64,000 nucleotides of DNA from Intestinibacillus sp. Marseille-P6563 (GTDB lineage Bacteria; Bacillota; Clostridia; Oscillospirales; Butyricicoccaceae), in assembly GCF_900604335.1 (NCBI RefSeq), contig NZ_UWOD01000001.1, positions 994,521 to 1,058,520 of the forward strand. Direction: 5' to 3'. How positions within the stretch are numbered: position 1 is the first letter of the stretch; the number at the start of each line of letters is the position of its first letter. Both the position numbers and the translations under genes were made by a program. The notes below the pieces were generated by a model that did no database searches, was not told the origin of the DNA, and worked only from the letters and a program-made list of their open reading frames with translations. This document shows positions 23,951 through 32,950 of this stretch, in pieces.

Positions 23951-24613
23951 ACACACATTTCCTAATGCAATAAGGGATGCGGCTGATTGACGATGAAATG
24001 TAATGGTTCCAAGAGATCCTAACGTACGGTCATCTGTTTCGTTAAGAATTTTGTTTGTCATCATATCGTTTATACTTTTTATTAGATATTGAACAAATTG
24101 CTGTGCATTGCATTTGGAGTGTAATGATAATAGTATCGTCTTTTCAAAAGCATCGCTATACGAGTCGTATATCAAACCTCTAACATTTTTATGTGCTCCA
24201 TCATCATAAATTATCCCATCTTGAAAGCCAATGTAGAAATCACTCTTTATGTCTGTATCAACGCAATATCTACCTAACGCTTTTGCACTATCACAACAAA
24301 TAGCAATAACTTTTTTCTTGGCAAGTATACTGGCGTTTTCAAAATCAATAAAACTAAAATTCTTTTTTTGATCTTGCTGAATATATTTTGATTTTAATAT
24401 CGCATCCTCTTCACCATGCGTAAAAAACATTACAACATCACTAGATGCTATTTTTTCAAGAATAGATTTATCGATTTGAAAAGATATATATGGCTCGTGA
24501 TAATACACTTCGTTTTTGCTTTCTAATTCTTCCCGGAAAGAATCTTTTTTTAAAAACTTATATATTTTTTTGCTATCATTATCAATTCTATTCCAATAAA
24601 TGAAGATTTTCAT
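23933..24613 (-). CDS. Caspase/CHAT-like putative protease effector
   Basis: A protein of 226 residues. Residues 57-67 form a strand ending in His66-Gly67 ('VVMFFTHGEED'), and residues 100-110 form a strand ending in Cys106-Cys107-Asp-Ser ('KVIAICCDSAKALG'). His-Gly and Cys-Asp-Ser after buried strands, about 40 residues apart, is the catalytic dyad layout of caspase/CHAT-type cysteine proteases. The protein is short for a CHAT protein and has no extra domain. It is the last gene of the five-gene operon, 2 bp after the receiver protein, so it is a likely output. Proteolysis is inferred from these motifs only. Confidence 0.55.
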   Translation of the reverse strand: MKIFIYWNRIDNDSKKIYKFLKKDSFREELESKNEVYYHEPYISFQIDKSILEKIASSDVVMFFTHGEEDAILKSKYIQQDQKKNFSFIDFENASILAKKKVIAICCDSAKALGRYCVDTDIKSDFYIGFQDGIIYDDGAHKNVRGLIYDSYSDAFEKTILLSLHSKCNAQQFVQYLIKSINDMMTNKILNETDDRTLGSLGTITFHRQSAASLIALGNVCSPVFC

Positions 24614-24615
24614 TG

Positions 24616-25257
24616 CTATTGCTCTCCACCAAATTTCATGAAATACGAAATAATTGTCGAATAAATCTCTTCTCTAAACTTTTCCCCGACGGCTGTTCCC
24701 AACCGCAATTCTTGAAGCAATTGATTGGCGGAAATGGATTTCCCTTCAATATAAAAAACTCCATTTTCTCCATAATTACATATTAAATCTTCCATGCTAA
24801 CTAATACCGTATCCAGTTCCTCAATGGCACTTTTTATTGCTTTTGATAAACGAGGAACTTCACGGTTTGTAATTGCAAAGATTTTTAATTCATTTATAAT
24901 CTGAACAAAATCAAGCGCCGACAAATCAAAGTTTCCTTCTCCATCAAAATTAAAGGAACCTGAGTAAAAAATAATTTTTGTTCTACGATTATTTTCACGA
25001 TATCGCTTCAAAAGGGTAAACCCAAATCGTGATTCTTCATAATTTTGGAAGTTATAGTCTTCGCCACTTAGCGCACAGTCAAACATTACTATATCGCAAG
25101 AGTAGTTTTTTAGACTATCAACTTCTGATTGCTTTGATAATATTTTATATTCAATCTTGACCCCGTCTAAGTTAAGCATTTGTTTTACAGCATGCAGCAC
25201 TGGATCCAATGTGTCTGGATTGTCATCAATTGCAACAATACGAAATGTCTTATCCAC
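24616..25257 (-). CDS. Response-regulator receiver-domain protein
   Basis: A protein of 213 residues. The receiver domain is N-terminal, about 1-135: acidic pair Asp11-Asp12 ('IVAIDDNPD'), phospho-acceptor Asp60 ('DIVMFDCALSGED') and Ser99/Ser101 in 'KIIFYSGS'. The usual lysine after the fifth strand is not evident. The C-terminal 80 residues are helical with no known DNA-binding fold, so output may be by protein contact. GTG start after GGAGGG. It sits 13 bp after the kinase gene and 2 bp before the protease-like gene. Confidence 0.75.
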   Translation of the reverse strand: MDKTFRIVAIDDNPDTLDPVLHAVKQMLNLDGVKIEYKILSKQSEVDSLKNYSCDIVMFDCALSGEDYNFQNYEESRFGFTLLKRYRENNRRTKIIFYSGSFNFDGEGNFDLSALDFVQIINELKIFAITNREVPRLSKAIKSAIEELDTVLVSMEDLICNYGENGVFYIEGKSISANQLLQELRLGTAVGEKFREEIYSTIISYFMKFGGEQ

Positions 25258-25270
25258 ATTAAGCCCTCCT

Positions 25271-27382
25271 TCAATAATTAATAGGAAAAGTTAGTTCAAA
25301 TAATGCACCGCCTAATGTTCCGTTTTTTATATAAGATATGTCGCCACCTTGTTCTTTCATATAGGCTAAAGTGCTAGCTAAGCCTATTCCGGTTCCTCCT
25401 GTTCTGGAAAAGGTCACATTAAAAATAAATGGAGCATCCTCGTCTTTGATACCACAACCATTATCTTCAAAATAAACTTTTAAATAGTCGCCAGAGAGCT
25501 TCATAGAAACTTTTATCTTTGGGCTTGTCACATCTTTTAAAGCCTTCATAGAATTATTCATTAAATTATCTAGTACAGTTCGGAAACCGTCTATATTACA
25601 CTTACATCGATTGTAAATGATATCTTTAAATTCAAATTCTATTTTTGGATAGACAAGCTTTTTTTCTTCAATAAAACTACGAATTACCTCAGCAAGAATA
25701 GTGTATTCCTTCTTATTGCGTTTGGGTGATGTTCTTTTCAATGCTGCAAATATCATACGAGAAATATCACTCGCAACTTTTTTTGCACCCGAAGTATCAA
25801 ATTCAAGGCCTTTATTTTGCGCTTCAATTTCAATGGAGATTACCATAGCATTAAGAGCATCCAACTTGTTTTTAACCGCATGGATCAAGTCATATAACAT
25901 AGTTTCTGTTCCTACAATTTTTTCCATCACGATTAAACGTTTTGATAGTTCTTTGTTTGCTTGTTCAACCTGTTGAATGTTTTTTTCTATGGTTCCAAAA
26001 GACTTCAATGTCTGTCCAATTACCAATTCTTTTTTTTGCTGCGGAATATCTATATCATCGTATAATTGTGGAAGGTCTTTTTTAAAAGATAAAAGGTCTT
26101 TTTTAATATCTTCTACAGTTGTCTGAATTACTTTTCCTTGTTTTTGAGCCTCGGTTTTTATTCTAGAAAATATAAATTCTTGTAAAAGGTCTAAAATTTT
26201 CCATATAAAATCTTTAAAATCAGAAAATTCTTGTGTATCTTCATTTAAGCCTTGACGATTTGTTGCATCTTTAAGTGCTGGATTTTGAGATTTGGTAATT
26301 TGAACATATCCAATAATATCTCGAGTACCCAGCGAACGAAATACAGCTTGTGCATGTTTGTTATCAATTCCAAGCCAGTCATTTTCCATTTCACCATAAG
26401 GCAATATTCTAAAATTATCACGAAATAGTTTAATATTGCCATACTCTCGTGTGGTAATGCCATTGTGCCTTGCAAATGCACGCTTTGCAGCTGCATCCAT
26501 ATATAAAATTTTGATTCCTACGGGGCCGAAAGACGGCTTATTTACAGAAATGGAGTTATTTACTGTAGTAAGATCGTCAAACAACTGATAGGTTAATGCA
26601 CCATCACCTGATAATTTTGCATTGATACCTGTAGTAGCATATTCAAGAGAGTCATTTATGATTTTTTCACTATGGTCACCAAATTTAAGAATGATGCAAA
26701 AATCGTCTTGCTCTTGAGCAAATGGAGAGATCATTCTTTTAAGGTGCCTTTTAAGATTTAAAATGTCAGCATTTGTCCAAAAATCTCTAAGATCAGATAT
26801 TTCCAACCGAACGCCAGTTTTTAAAGGCACTTCATTTTGTGTGACGTTACACTCAAACTCGATATCCTGTAGCTTTTTTGTATGATCATCAAGACGGCTC
26901 CAATCGATATCTAAAACAGCGGTTTCAAAGCCATTGTTCCCAGTCGAAATCATCCGCAACTTTGAACCTAGCCTATCACAGCCAAATCGACCAATGCCTT
27001 TTTCGCCGTTCATAACGCGTTTAATAACCCTAGTTCCACGTTTAGAGTTCCTCTCAATGGAACCTTCTTTACTTGTTGTCCCAATTTCCATCCAATTTGA
27101 TTTTATTTCGGAGAACGACATTCCACAGCCATCATCAGAAATAATAATCTTGGATAATGGATTTGAAACAACAGTATCGCGCTTGCCTCGACTATTTAAC
27201 TCTTTATCTGTTCCTGTAGTTTGAAAATTAATAAATTCTATACACACATTACTTGCAAATGCATCATAAGAATTTTTGATCAATTCAAATACAGCTATTA
27301 TGTTATTGGTAATAAGTTCCCGTCCCACCAATTTTCCAAGTTTAGCATTCGTGCTAAAACTTAGTTTTTCTCGTATCTCCAT
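25271..27382 (-). CDS. Histidine kinase with two GHKL ATPase domains
   Basis: A 703-residue protein with no membrane segment. The N-terminal domain is an HSP90/MORC-like GHKL ATPase: N box 'ELIKNSYDA' (33-41), 'DDGCGM' (83-88) and 'GEKGIGRFG' (126-134). A middle region and coiled coil (about 400-490) lead to an H-box-like helix 'LIHAVKNKLDAL' near residue 500. The last 100 residues are a second GHKL domain: 'NLMNNSMKAL', 'FEDNGCGI' and 'TGGTGIGLA'. This suggests a cytoplasmic sensor whose first ATPase acts as a clamp or switch and whose second phosphorylates the receiver protein encoded next. It overlaps the methyltransferase gene by 22 bp. The trigger is unknown. Confidence 0.8.
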   Translation of the reverse strand: MEIREKLSFSTNAKLGKLVGRELITNNIIAVFELIKNSYDAFASNVCIEFINFQTTGTDKELNSRGKRDTVVSNPLSKIIISDDGCGMSFSEIKSNWMEIGTTSKEGSIERNSKRGTRVIKRVMNGEKGIGRFGCDRLGSKLRMISTGNNGFETAVLDIDWSRLDDHTKKLQDIEFECNVTQNEVPLKTGVRLEISDLRDFWTNADILNLKRHLKRMISPFAQEQDDFCIILKFGDHSEKIINDSLEYATTGINAKLSGDGALTYQLFDDLTTVNNSISVNKPSFGPVGIKILYMDAAAKRAFARHNGITTREYGNIKLFRDNFRILPYGEMENDWLGIDNKHAQAVFRSLGTRDIIGYVQITKSQNPALKDATNRQGLNEDTQEFSDFKDFIWKILDLLQEFIFSRIKTEAQKQGKVIQTTVEDIKKDLLSFKKDLPQLYDDIDIPQQKKELVIGQTLKSFGTIEKNIQQVEQANKELSKRLIVMEKIVGTETMLYDLIHAVKNKLDALNAMVISIEIEAQNKGLEFDTSGAKKVASDISRMIFAALKRTSPKRNKKEYTILAEVIRSFIEEKKLVYPKIEFEFKDIIYNRCKCNIDGFRTVLDNLMNNSMKALKDVTSPKIKVSMKLSGDYLKVYFEDNGCGIKDEDAPFIFNVTFSRTGGTGIGLASTLAYMKEQGGDISYIKNGTLGGALFELTFPINY

Positions 27383-28572
27383 TGTTCTACCTCACTTAAA
27401 ACACAACCCACTTGTTCAGCAAATATTGGGGGAATTGCATTAGCAACTTGAGTATATCTAGGGACCTCTAACTTTCTCGCCTTTCCTCCAGTTGTATATT
27501 TTCCTTTGAATTCGAAATCATCTGGAAAACTTTGTATTCTGGCATGTTCTCTAACCGTCATAATCCTCGGCTCAGAATAATGGATTAAATCATCAGGAAT
27601 GGATGTAATAGTAGGACAAATTGTATCAGGTTTAAGTGGGGTAATCCCCCTTTTTTTCAAACCTTTAACCAAGTTTTGTTCAGGAGCGATTCTAACAGAT
27701 GTTTTTGTCGCCTCCATTATTTCTTTTAATAATTCTACAGTTTCTTTCCTTTGATTTGCAAAACGATGACTATCCGGTATTGCTTTTTCTGCAATGTGTT
27801 CTCTCATAACTTTTTGATAAGGCGTATCAATTTTTCCGTAGATTCCATTAAAAAATCCTTTTGAGTCCCTACTTTCTACTACACCATGCTTCTTTTCTAG
27901 ATCCCCAATAGCATCTTTAATTGATACAGGTCCTTTGTAACCTTTTTTACGCAAAAAGCTTTCTCGACCGTTCTCCAATCTTTCGAAAAATTTTTCTGCA
28001 TTGCCATTTTTTATTCCAAATAGAATAAAGCGTATGCGGTTTTGTGGCACACCATAGTCTGCCATCGTGATCATCCGAAAAGCAACAGAATATCCCTCTT
28101 CTTCAAGTGCCGAAACCAATTTTTGAGAATATGGAATTCCCTTTATTTTGGGATTTGTTGAACTTTTAAAGCCGATTGTGAATCCGTGAACATTTTCAAA
28201 AAATATCATTTGAGGTTGCACTAATTTGATAAATTCAATATATGAATTCATTAATTGATTGCGCACATCGTCTGTTTTTCTTTGGCCCGCTAACGAAAAA
28301 CCTTGACACGGTGGACCTCCAACAACCAAAGAAACGGTATTTCTTAAAGATATTAGCTCCTTACGTTTGTCACGTAGTAGATCGTTTATATCAAGGTTCT
28401 TTACATCGAGCCAGTCAGGCCAAGCAAAATGATTGCACCGATCAATAAGATTAAACTTCAATGTGGAAAATGCAATATCATTTTTTTCTACTGCAAATAG
28501 CCCTTTTAGTCCCGCTTTATATAAGCCTAAAGATAGGCCTCCACATCCAGCAAATAAATCTATATATAACAT
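27361..28572 (-). CDS. C5-cytosine DNA methyltransferase
   Basis: A protein of 403 residues with the C5 methyltransferase motifs in order: I 'DLFAGCGGLSLG', IV 'GGPPCQGFSLAG' (catalytic Cys), VI 'FFENVHG', VIII 'QNRIRFI', a target-recognition region, and IX-X ending 'TQVANAIPP'. It should methylate cytosine in a short DNA site. ATG 28572 places motif I at the start as usual; a longer frame to 28686 adds 38 residues and overlaps the Fic gene. No restriction enzyme is nearby. It overlaps the kinase gene, so the modification state of DNA may be tied to the signalling system. Confidence 0.92.
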   Translation of the reverse strand: MLYIDLFAGCGGLSLGLYKAGLKGLFAVEKNDIAFSTLKFNLIDRCNHFAWPDWLDVKNLDINDLLRDKRKELISLRNTVSLVVGGPPCQGFSLAGQRKTDDVRNQLMNSYIEFIKLVQPQMIFFENVHGFTIGFKSSTNPKIKGIPYSQKLVSALEEEGYSVAFRMITMADYGVPQNRIRFILFGIKNGNAEKFFERLENGRESFLRKKGYKGPVSIKDAIGDLEKKHGVVESRDSKGFFNGIYGKIDTPYQKVMREHIAEKAIPDSHRFANQRKETVELLKEIMEATKTSVRIAPEQNLVKGLKKRGITPLKPDTICPTITSIPDDLIHYSEPRIMTVREHARIQSFPDDFEFKGKYTTGGKARKLEVPRYTQVANAIPPIFAEQVGCVLSEVEQWRYEKN

Positions 28573-28646
28573 TTTTTCACCATACTTTTTGCGCAGGTTG
28601 GATGGATTCCAACTTTTAACACAAAATAATCTATTCAAATATCCAT

Positions 28647-29630
28647 TTACATTAATTGATAAGCCCAGTGTCCATTGACTCGGCATTTAATTAAAGTACC
28701 CTCTTCAACCAATCTGCCAAGGATTCTATTGGCTGTAGCTGCTGATACATCGCATAACGCCCTAACATTGGCATTCATAATATAATTATGGTTTTTTAAG
28801 TATGACTCGATTTTACTCGAACGGATTGAGGCCTTATCCGTTGGTTTATCTTCCATTCCATTCATCCTACTGATGGTTTCTACAAGAGCTGTTTTGATAA
28901 CAGACAACATAAATTCGATAAACACTGTGGACTCACCAGTGTCGTTTGATTTATTGATTGCCGCATAGTAATCCTTTTGTTTGGAGTAGATAATGGAGTC
29001 TACTGGAATCCAAGCAAAGTCAGAATTCCACTGAGATAACAGTAATGTATGCCAAAGACGACCAAGCCGACGATTTTCATCTATAAAAGGATGAATTCTA
29101 TCGAACTCATAATGGAACACACAACTGCGGATTAACATATGCAAGTCGCTATTCTTTGTCCAATCCAGCAGCTCCTTCACCAAGTCAGACATATACTGGG
29201 GCAATACTCCGCAATGAACAATGTATCCTTCTTGATTCATTACTCCAGTAGGGTGGAAACGAAATTTCTCTGATTCCTCGACTAATCCATGCATCATTAT
29301 TCCGTGTGCCATGAGCAAGTCATCTACTGAGTATGGGTTTAATTTATCCAATCTTTCATAAAGCTCATAGGTATTTTTGACTTTGGCAATGTCTTTTGGG
29401 GGAGCAAAAATCTGCTTTCCATTAAGCACCGCTATAACTTGCTCCAGACCAAGCGTATTCTTTTCAATAGCAAGAGAGCTGTAAATGGTGCGAATGCGGT
29501 TGCCTCGGCACAATGAAGCGTTATTAGAAACACAGTCAGAAAGTGACATTTTTCCAACCAACTCCGCGATTTCTGCTACATAATCAATCATATTATTCGT
29601 AATCTGAAATAGGGGTTGCTTGCTATTCAT
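28647..29630 (-). CDS. Fic-family protein with variant active-site motif
   Basis: A protein of 327 residues. The Fic core motif reads 'HPFIDENRRLGR', keeping the catalytic His and the final Arg but replacing the two glycines of HPFxDGNGRxxR by Glu and Arg. An N-terminal segment 'SSLAIEKNTL' resembles the inhibitory helix. A C-terminal winged helix (about 265-327, 'DVSAATANRILGRLVEEGTLIK') may bind DNA. Fic enzymes usually transfer AMP to protein hydroxyls; the altered anion-binding loop may change or abolish this. ATG 29630 follows GAGGTGTTCT. It is the first gene of the AT-rich operon. Confidence 0.8.
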   Translation of the reverse strand: MNSKQPLFQITNNMIDYVAEIAELVGKMSLSDCVSNNASLCRGNRIRTIYSSLAIEKNTLGLEQVIAVLNGKQIFAPPKDIAKVKNTYELYERLDKLNPYSVDDLLMAHGIMMHGLVEESEKFRFHPTGVMNQEGYIVHCGVLPQYMSDLVKELLDWTKNSDLHMLIRSCVFHYEFDRIHPFIDENRRLGRLWHTLLLSQWNSDFAWIPVDSIIYSKQKDYYAAINKSNDTGESTVFIEFMLSVIKTALVETISRMNGMEDKPTDKASIRSSKIESYLKNHNYIMNANVRALCDVSAATANRILGRLVEEGTLIKCRVNGHWAYQLM

Positions 29631-29662
29631 AGAACACCTCATGGTTTGAGTATATTAAATTA

Positions 29663-29691
29663 ATTATATCATTTTATTCCATCAACAGCAA
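29663..29691 (-). promoter_or_regulatory. Promoter of the Fic-methyltransferase-kinase operon
   Basis: On the minus strand, TTGCTG (29686-29691) and TATAAT (29663-29668) are separated by 17 bp and lie about 35 bp before the Fic start codon. Confidence 0.6.
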
Positions 29692-29731
29692 CACATCTCT
29701 CATTCCATCAATCATATAATGTTCTTTCTGC

Positions 29732-29760
29732 ACGCCACAGGGTATCCCTGTGGCGTTTTT
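29732..29760 (+). terminator. Intrinsic terminator
   Basis: ACGCCACAGGG and CCCTGTGGCGT form an 11-bp stem around TAT, followed by TTTT. It separates the AT-rich island from the following GC-rich element. The rest of 29770-29970 holds no gene I can support. Confidence 0.8.
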
Positions 29761-29988
29761 ACATCAAATTTATTTCCCGTCGTATCTTTCAAATTTTTGA
29801 TTTCTATGAGTCAATTATTATTTTTTCAAAACTGCATCGAAAGGAGCCCAAATTCCATGTTTTTCTTCCACAATCAGCCGAAAGACCACTGCCCATAGGT
29901 TTTCCCCTCCGAGGTATCCGGGCGGCATAGAGGCTGCCTTTGCTCTAAAAATTAACACTTTTCCAGACCGCCGAAGGGAGGTGATACC

Positions 29989-30882
29989 ATGGCGGTATTT
30001 CGCATTGAGAAAACCCGCAACTATACGGTGATGTCCAACCACCACCTGCGCAACGCGGGGCTGTCCCTGAAATCCAAAGGGCTGCTCTCCATGATGCTGT
30101 CCTTGCCGGAGGACTGGAACTACACCACCAGGGGCTTGGCTAAAATCTGCAAGGAGGGCACGGACAGCATTGGCTCCGCCCTGAAGGAGCTGGAACGGGC
30201 CGGGTACATAGTCCGCAACCGGCTCCGGGACAGTAAGGGCAAGATCGTGGATGTGGAGTATGTCATCTACGAGACACCCCGTTCCCCGGACACGGGCCAG
30301 CCGTGTGAGGACGAGCCGGATACGGCTTGTCCAGATACGGAAAACCCGGATATGGATAACCCATGTCTGGAAAACCGGCCGCAATTAAATAAAGAGAAAA
30401 GAAATCCTGAAGAACAAAATACTGATTTATTAAGTACGAAAGGATCAAATCCTATCCAATCAAGCCCCCAAATCCCCACAGGGGTTAGCCGGACCGGACG
30501 GGACTGGATGCGGGAGCGAGAAGTCTATCGGGAACTGATTTTGGAGAACATTGAGTACGACATCCTCATACAGAACGAGCGCATGGACCGTGACCGTCTG
30601 GACGAGCTGGTGGAGCTCATGGTGGATACCGTCTGTTCCCGCAGGGAGACGATCCGCATTGCCGGGGACGACTATCCGGCAGAGGTGGTCAAATCCCGGT
30701 TCCTGAAGCTGAACAGTTCTCACATCGAGTATGTGTTGGACCGTATGCGGGAGAACACCACCTATGTCCGCAACATCAAGAAATATCTGCTGGCTGCCCT
30801 GTATAACGCCCCGGCCACCATCGACAGTTACTATGCGTCCCTGGTGAACCACGACCTGTACGGCAGCGGAGAAAGGAGATGA
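29989..30882 (+). CDS. Replication-initiator-like protein of a conjugative element (DUF6017 C-terminus)
   Basis: A protein of 297 residues. The N-terminal 95 residues are a winged-helix domain ('LSLKSKGLLSMMLSLPEDWNYT', 'SIGSALKELERAGYIVR'). A variable acidic linker follows. The C-terminal 110 residues ('CSRRETIRIAGDDYPAEVV', 'LNSSHIEYVLDRMRENT', 'AALYNAPATID') match DUF6017. GGGAGGTGATACC precedes ATG. GC content is about 60%, against about 35% in the island before it. Its C-terminal part is clearly homologous to that of the repA gene at 33786, so the window holds parts of two related elements. Confidence 0.8.
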   Translation: MAVFRIEKTRNYTVMSNHHLRNAGLSLKSKGLLSMMLSLPEDWNYTTRGLAKICKEGTDSIGSALKELERAGYIVRNRLRDSKGKIVDVEYVIYETPRSPDTGQPCEDEPDTACPDTENPDMDNPCLENRPQLNKEKRNPEEQNTDLLSTKGSNPIQSSPQIPTGVSRTGRDWMREREVYRELILENIEYDILIQNERMDRDRLDELVELMVDTVCSRRETIRIAGDDYPAEVVKSRFLKLNSSHIEYVLDRMRENTTYVRNIKKYLLAALYNAPATIDSYYASLVNHDLYGSGERR

Positions 30883-30888
30883 TGACTT

Positions 30889-31377
30889 ATGCAGGAAGAA
30901 GTCACCCAGCGCACCGTTGCCCTCTGTGTGGAGGCCACCAAGCTCTCCGCCGGGATGCTGCAACAGGCCATGAAAAAAGTGCTGGACGAGATGCAGAAAG
31001 GAGTGACCGGCCACAAGACCAAGCTGCACCACGGCAAGCAGACCCTCCGGCAGCTTATGAAGCACAACACCGGCGTTTCCAACATTGAGATTACCGATCA
31101 GAATATCCGGGCCTTTTCCGCCACCGCCAAGAAATACGGCATTGACTTTGCACTGAAAAAGGATACCAGCGGCGAGATACCCCGCTACCTGGTGTTCTTC
31201 AAGGGCCGGGATGCCGACGTCATCACGGCGGCTTTTCGGGAGTTTTCCGCAAAGAACCTGGAGAAAGAGAAAAAGCCCTCTATCCGCAAGGAACTGGCTC
31301 AGGCAAAGCAGCAGTCCAAAGCCCAGCACCGCCAGCGGGAGAAGGTCAAGACCAAAGACCGGGGTGTGGAATTATGA
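30889..31377 (+). CDS. PcfB-family (DUF3801) conjugation protein
   Basis: This 162-residue protein is of the PcfB/DUF3801 type: 'RTVALCVEATKLSAGMLQQAM', 'GKQTLRQLMKHNTGVSNIEI', 'YGIDFALKKD', 'YLVFFKGRDADVITAAF'. In Tn1549-like elements it lies just before the VirD4-type coupling protein and is thought to help assemble the relaxosome. It starts 7 bp after the replication gene and overlaps the coupling-protein fragment by 4 bp. Confidence 0.85.
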   Translation: MQEEVTQRTVALCVEATKLSAGMLQQAMKKVLDEMQKGVTGHKTKLHHGKQTLRQLMKHNTGVSNIEITDQNIRAFSATAKKYGIDFALKKDTSGEIPRYLVFFKGRDADVITAAFREFSAKNLEKEKKPSIRKELAQAKQQSKAQHRQREKVKTKDRGVEL

Positions 31378-31661
31378 CGGTTGACTTGAAGAAGGTTCTC
31401 ATCCTCAACCTTCCGTATCTGCTGTTCGTGTATCTCTTTGATAAGCTCTGCCAGGCGGTGCGCCTTGCGCCCGGCCTTGACGCCTCTGAAAAGTTCCTGC
31501 ATTTGAGCCAGGGCTTTACGGGGGCGTTTTCTTATGCGGCACCAAGCCTGCATCCGCTGGACCTGCTGGCAGGTATTGCCGGGGCGGTCATCGTCCGGCT
31601 GGCGGTGTACGCCAAAGGGAAAAACGCCCGCAAATACCGTAGTAGAAGTCACCGGACTTGA
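31374..31661 (+). pseudogene. Truncated VirD4/TraG-type coupling protein (N-terminus only)
   Basis: Residues 1-90 match the start of the conjugative coupling ATPase of Tn1549-like elements: a first membrane segment ('LILNLPYLLFVYLFD'), a loop, a second membrane segment ('LDLLAGIAGAVIVRLAVY') and 'KGKNARKYR'. The normal protein is about 600 residues. The reading frame breaks at about 31,645 and ends after a few unrelated residues, so all ATPase motifs are lost. Loss of this gene and of everything normally after it means the element can no longer transfer itself. Confidence 0.8.
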
Positions 31662-32013
31662 TGACCATGCTGACGTTGTGTACCAGAGCAAAACTCATAT
31701 CTTCCAGCAGCCACAGCTCCCGATTATAGGAAGTATCGGTCATGTCGTAAATGCCGATTTCCATATCCGAATAAATCAGACAAGCTCTCTGCATGAACAG
31801 TTCCTTGCCACGGTACTCGAATCCACGGTCGATATTGGTTTTTACGACATACTCATACGGTGTTTCTGCCTTATCTCGGAGAGCCATACAAACTTCCGGC
31901 AGACACAAGGCAGCACAGCCGACTTCTTCTTCATCATACGCTTCATAGTCCTCTGGCTGAAACAGATCAAACAGCCACTTCAAAGCATCGCTCATTTCTT
32001 TTTCTGTAAACAT
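31588..32013 (-). pseudogene. Hypothetical protein truncated at an element junction
   Basis: The 141-residue frame reads sensibly for about 120 residues ('MSDALKWLFDLFQPEDYEAYDEEEVGC', 'YEYVVKTNIDRGFEYRGKELF'), then runs into the antisense of the coupling-protein fragment, where the last about 20 residues ('FSLWRTPPAGR') are unlike the rest. The gene was cut at the same junction (about 31,645). It lies 13 bp after parB on the same strand. I do not recognise the family. Confidence 0.5.
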
Positions 32014-32026
32014 TTATGCGTCCTCC

Positions 32027-32950
32027 TTATCTCTCCATAGATTTCTCACGTTTTCGCTGCCATTGTTCGAGCAGTTTTATAATGGTGTCCTCCATTTGCT
32101 TTGGGGTATAAGATTTGGGGAAATACTTACGAAGTACATCATGTTTAATTGTTACCCTATCCAATTCACCCTTTTTTTCCTCAGACATGATTGCACACAT
32201 GGCATCCAAACTGCATTTTCCTTCCTGGCTAAATTTTTTCAGACGTTGCGCCTGGGACAGAGAAGGGGTGGATTGTGCATAGTCCATTGCTTCCAGAAAG
32301 TCTTGCTGTTCCTCTGGTTTCAGATAAGAAATTTCGACCGCAGGGTTAAAGGCGATCTTCTTTTCATCTACCATATCCAACAGCTCAGGAATGAGATTTG
32401 TGAGTCGAATATAGCGTTTTACATTGTCACTACTCATTCCGCTTTCTTCACCTATGATGGCGGTCGTTAACTTCGGTGCAACTTGCACCGAAGTTAAATC
32501 AGTGCGCATACCCTGGCGCTTCATTGCATCCAATTTCATTTTGAAAGCAAAAGCTCTCTCACTGGGGAGGAGTGTTTCCCTTTGCAGATTGGAATCTACC
32601 ATCAAAATTGTGGCTGCATCATCGTCCATATCCCGTACAATCACCGGCATGGTGTCTTTGCCAGCAAGCTCAGAAGCATGGTGGCGGCGATGTCCAGCGA
32701 TTATCTCATATCCACCTTCCGGACGGGGACGGGCGATTGCAGGAGTCATAACACCAAACTGTGCGATACTTTCGACAGTTTTCTGCATAGCTTCATCATC
32801 CAGCACTTTGAAGGGGTGTCCCTTAAAAGGGTGGAGTTCAGAAAGCGGAATTTCCTGCACTCGTTCCTGTTGAGCTTCCTCTCGTGACTGGTCGGTCTGG
32901 AAAATATCATCGTAGCTGCTCAAGCTGATGTTTCCGCCTTTTTTCGGCAT
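32027..32950 (-). CDS. parB: ParB/Spo0J-family partition protein
   Basis: A protein of 307 residues. The ParB N-terminal CTPase domain is clear: 'IPLSELHPFKGHPFKV', 'GVMTPAIARPRPEGGYEIIAGHRRHHAS' and 'LMVDSNLQRETLLPSERAFAFKMK'. A helix-turn-helix follows ('TAIIGEESGMSSDNVKRYIRLTNL'). The gene starts inside the last 44 bp of parA. The pair should stabilise an element with a free replicating form by moving centromere-like sites. The parS site was not identified. Confidence 0.93.
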   Translation of the reverse strand: MPKKGGNISLSSYDDIFQTDQSREEAQQERVQEIPLSELHPFKGHPFKVLDDEAMQKTVESIAQFGVMTPAIARPRPEGGYEIIAGHRRHHASELAGKDTMPVIVRDMDDDAATILMVDSNLQRETLLPSERAFAFKMKLDAMKRQGMRTDLTSVQVAPKLTTAIIGEESGMSSDNVKRYIRLTNLIPELLDMVDEKKIAFNPAVEISYLKPEEQQDFLEAMDYAQSTPSLSQAQRLKKFSQEGKCSLDAMCAIMSEEKKGELDRVTIKHDVLRKYFPKSYTPKQMEDTIIKLLEQWQRKREKSMER

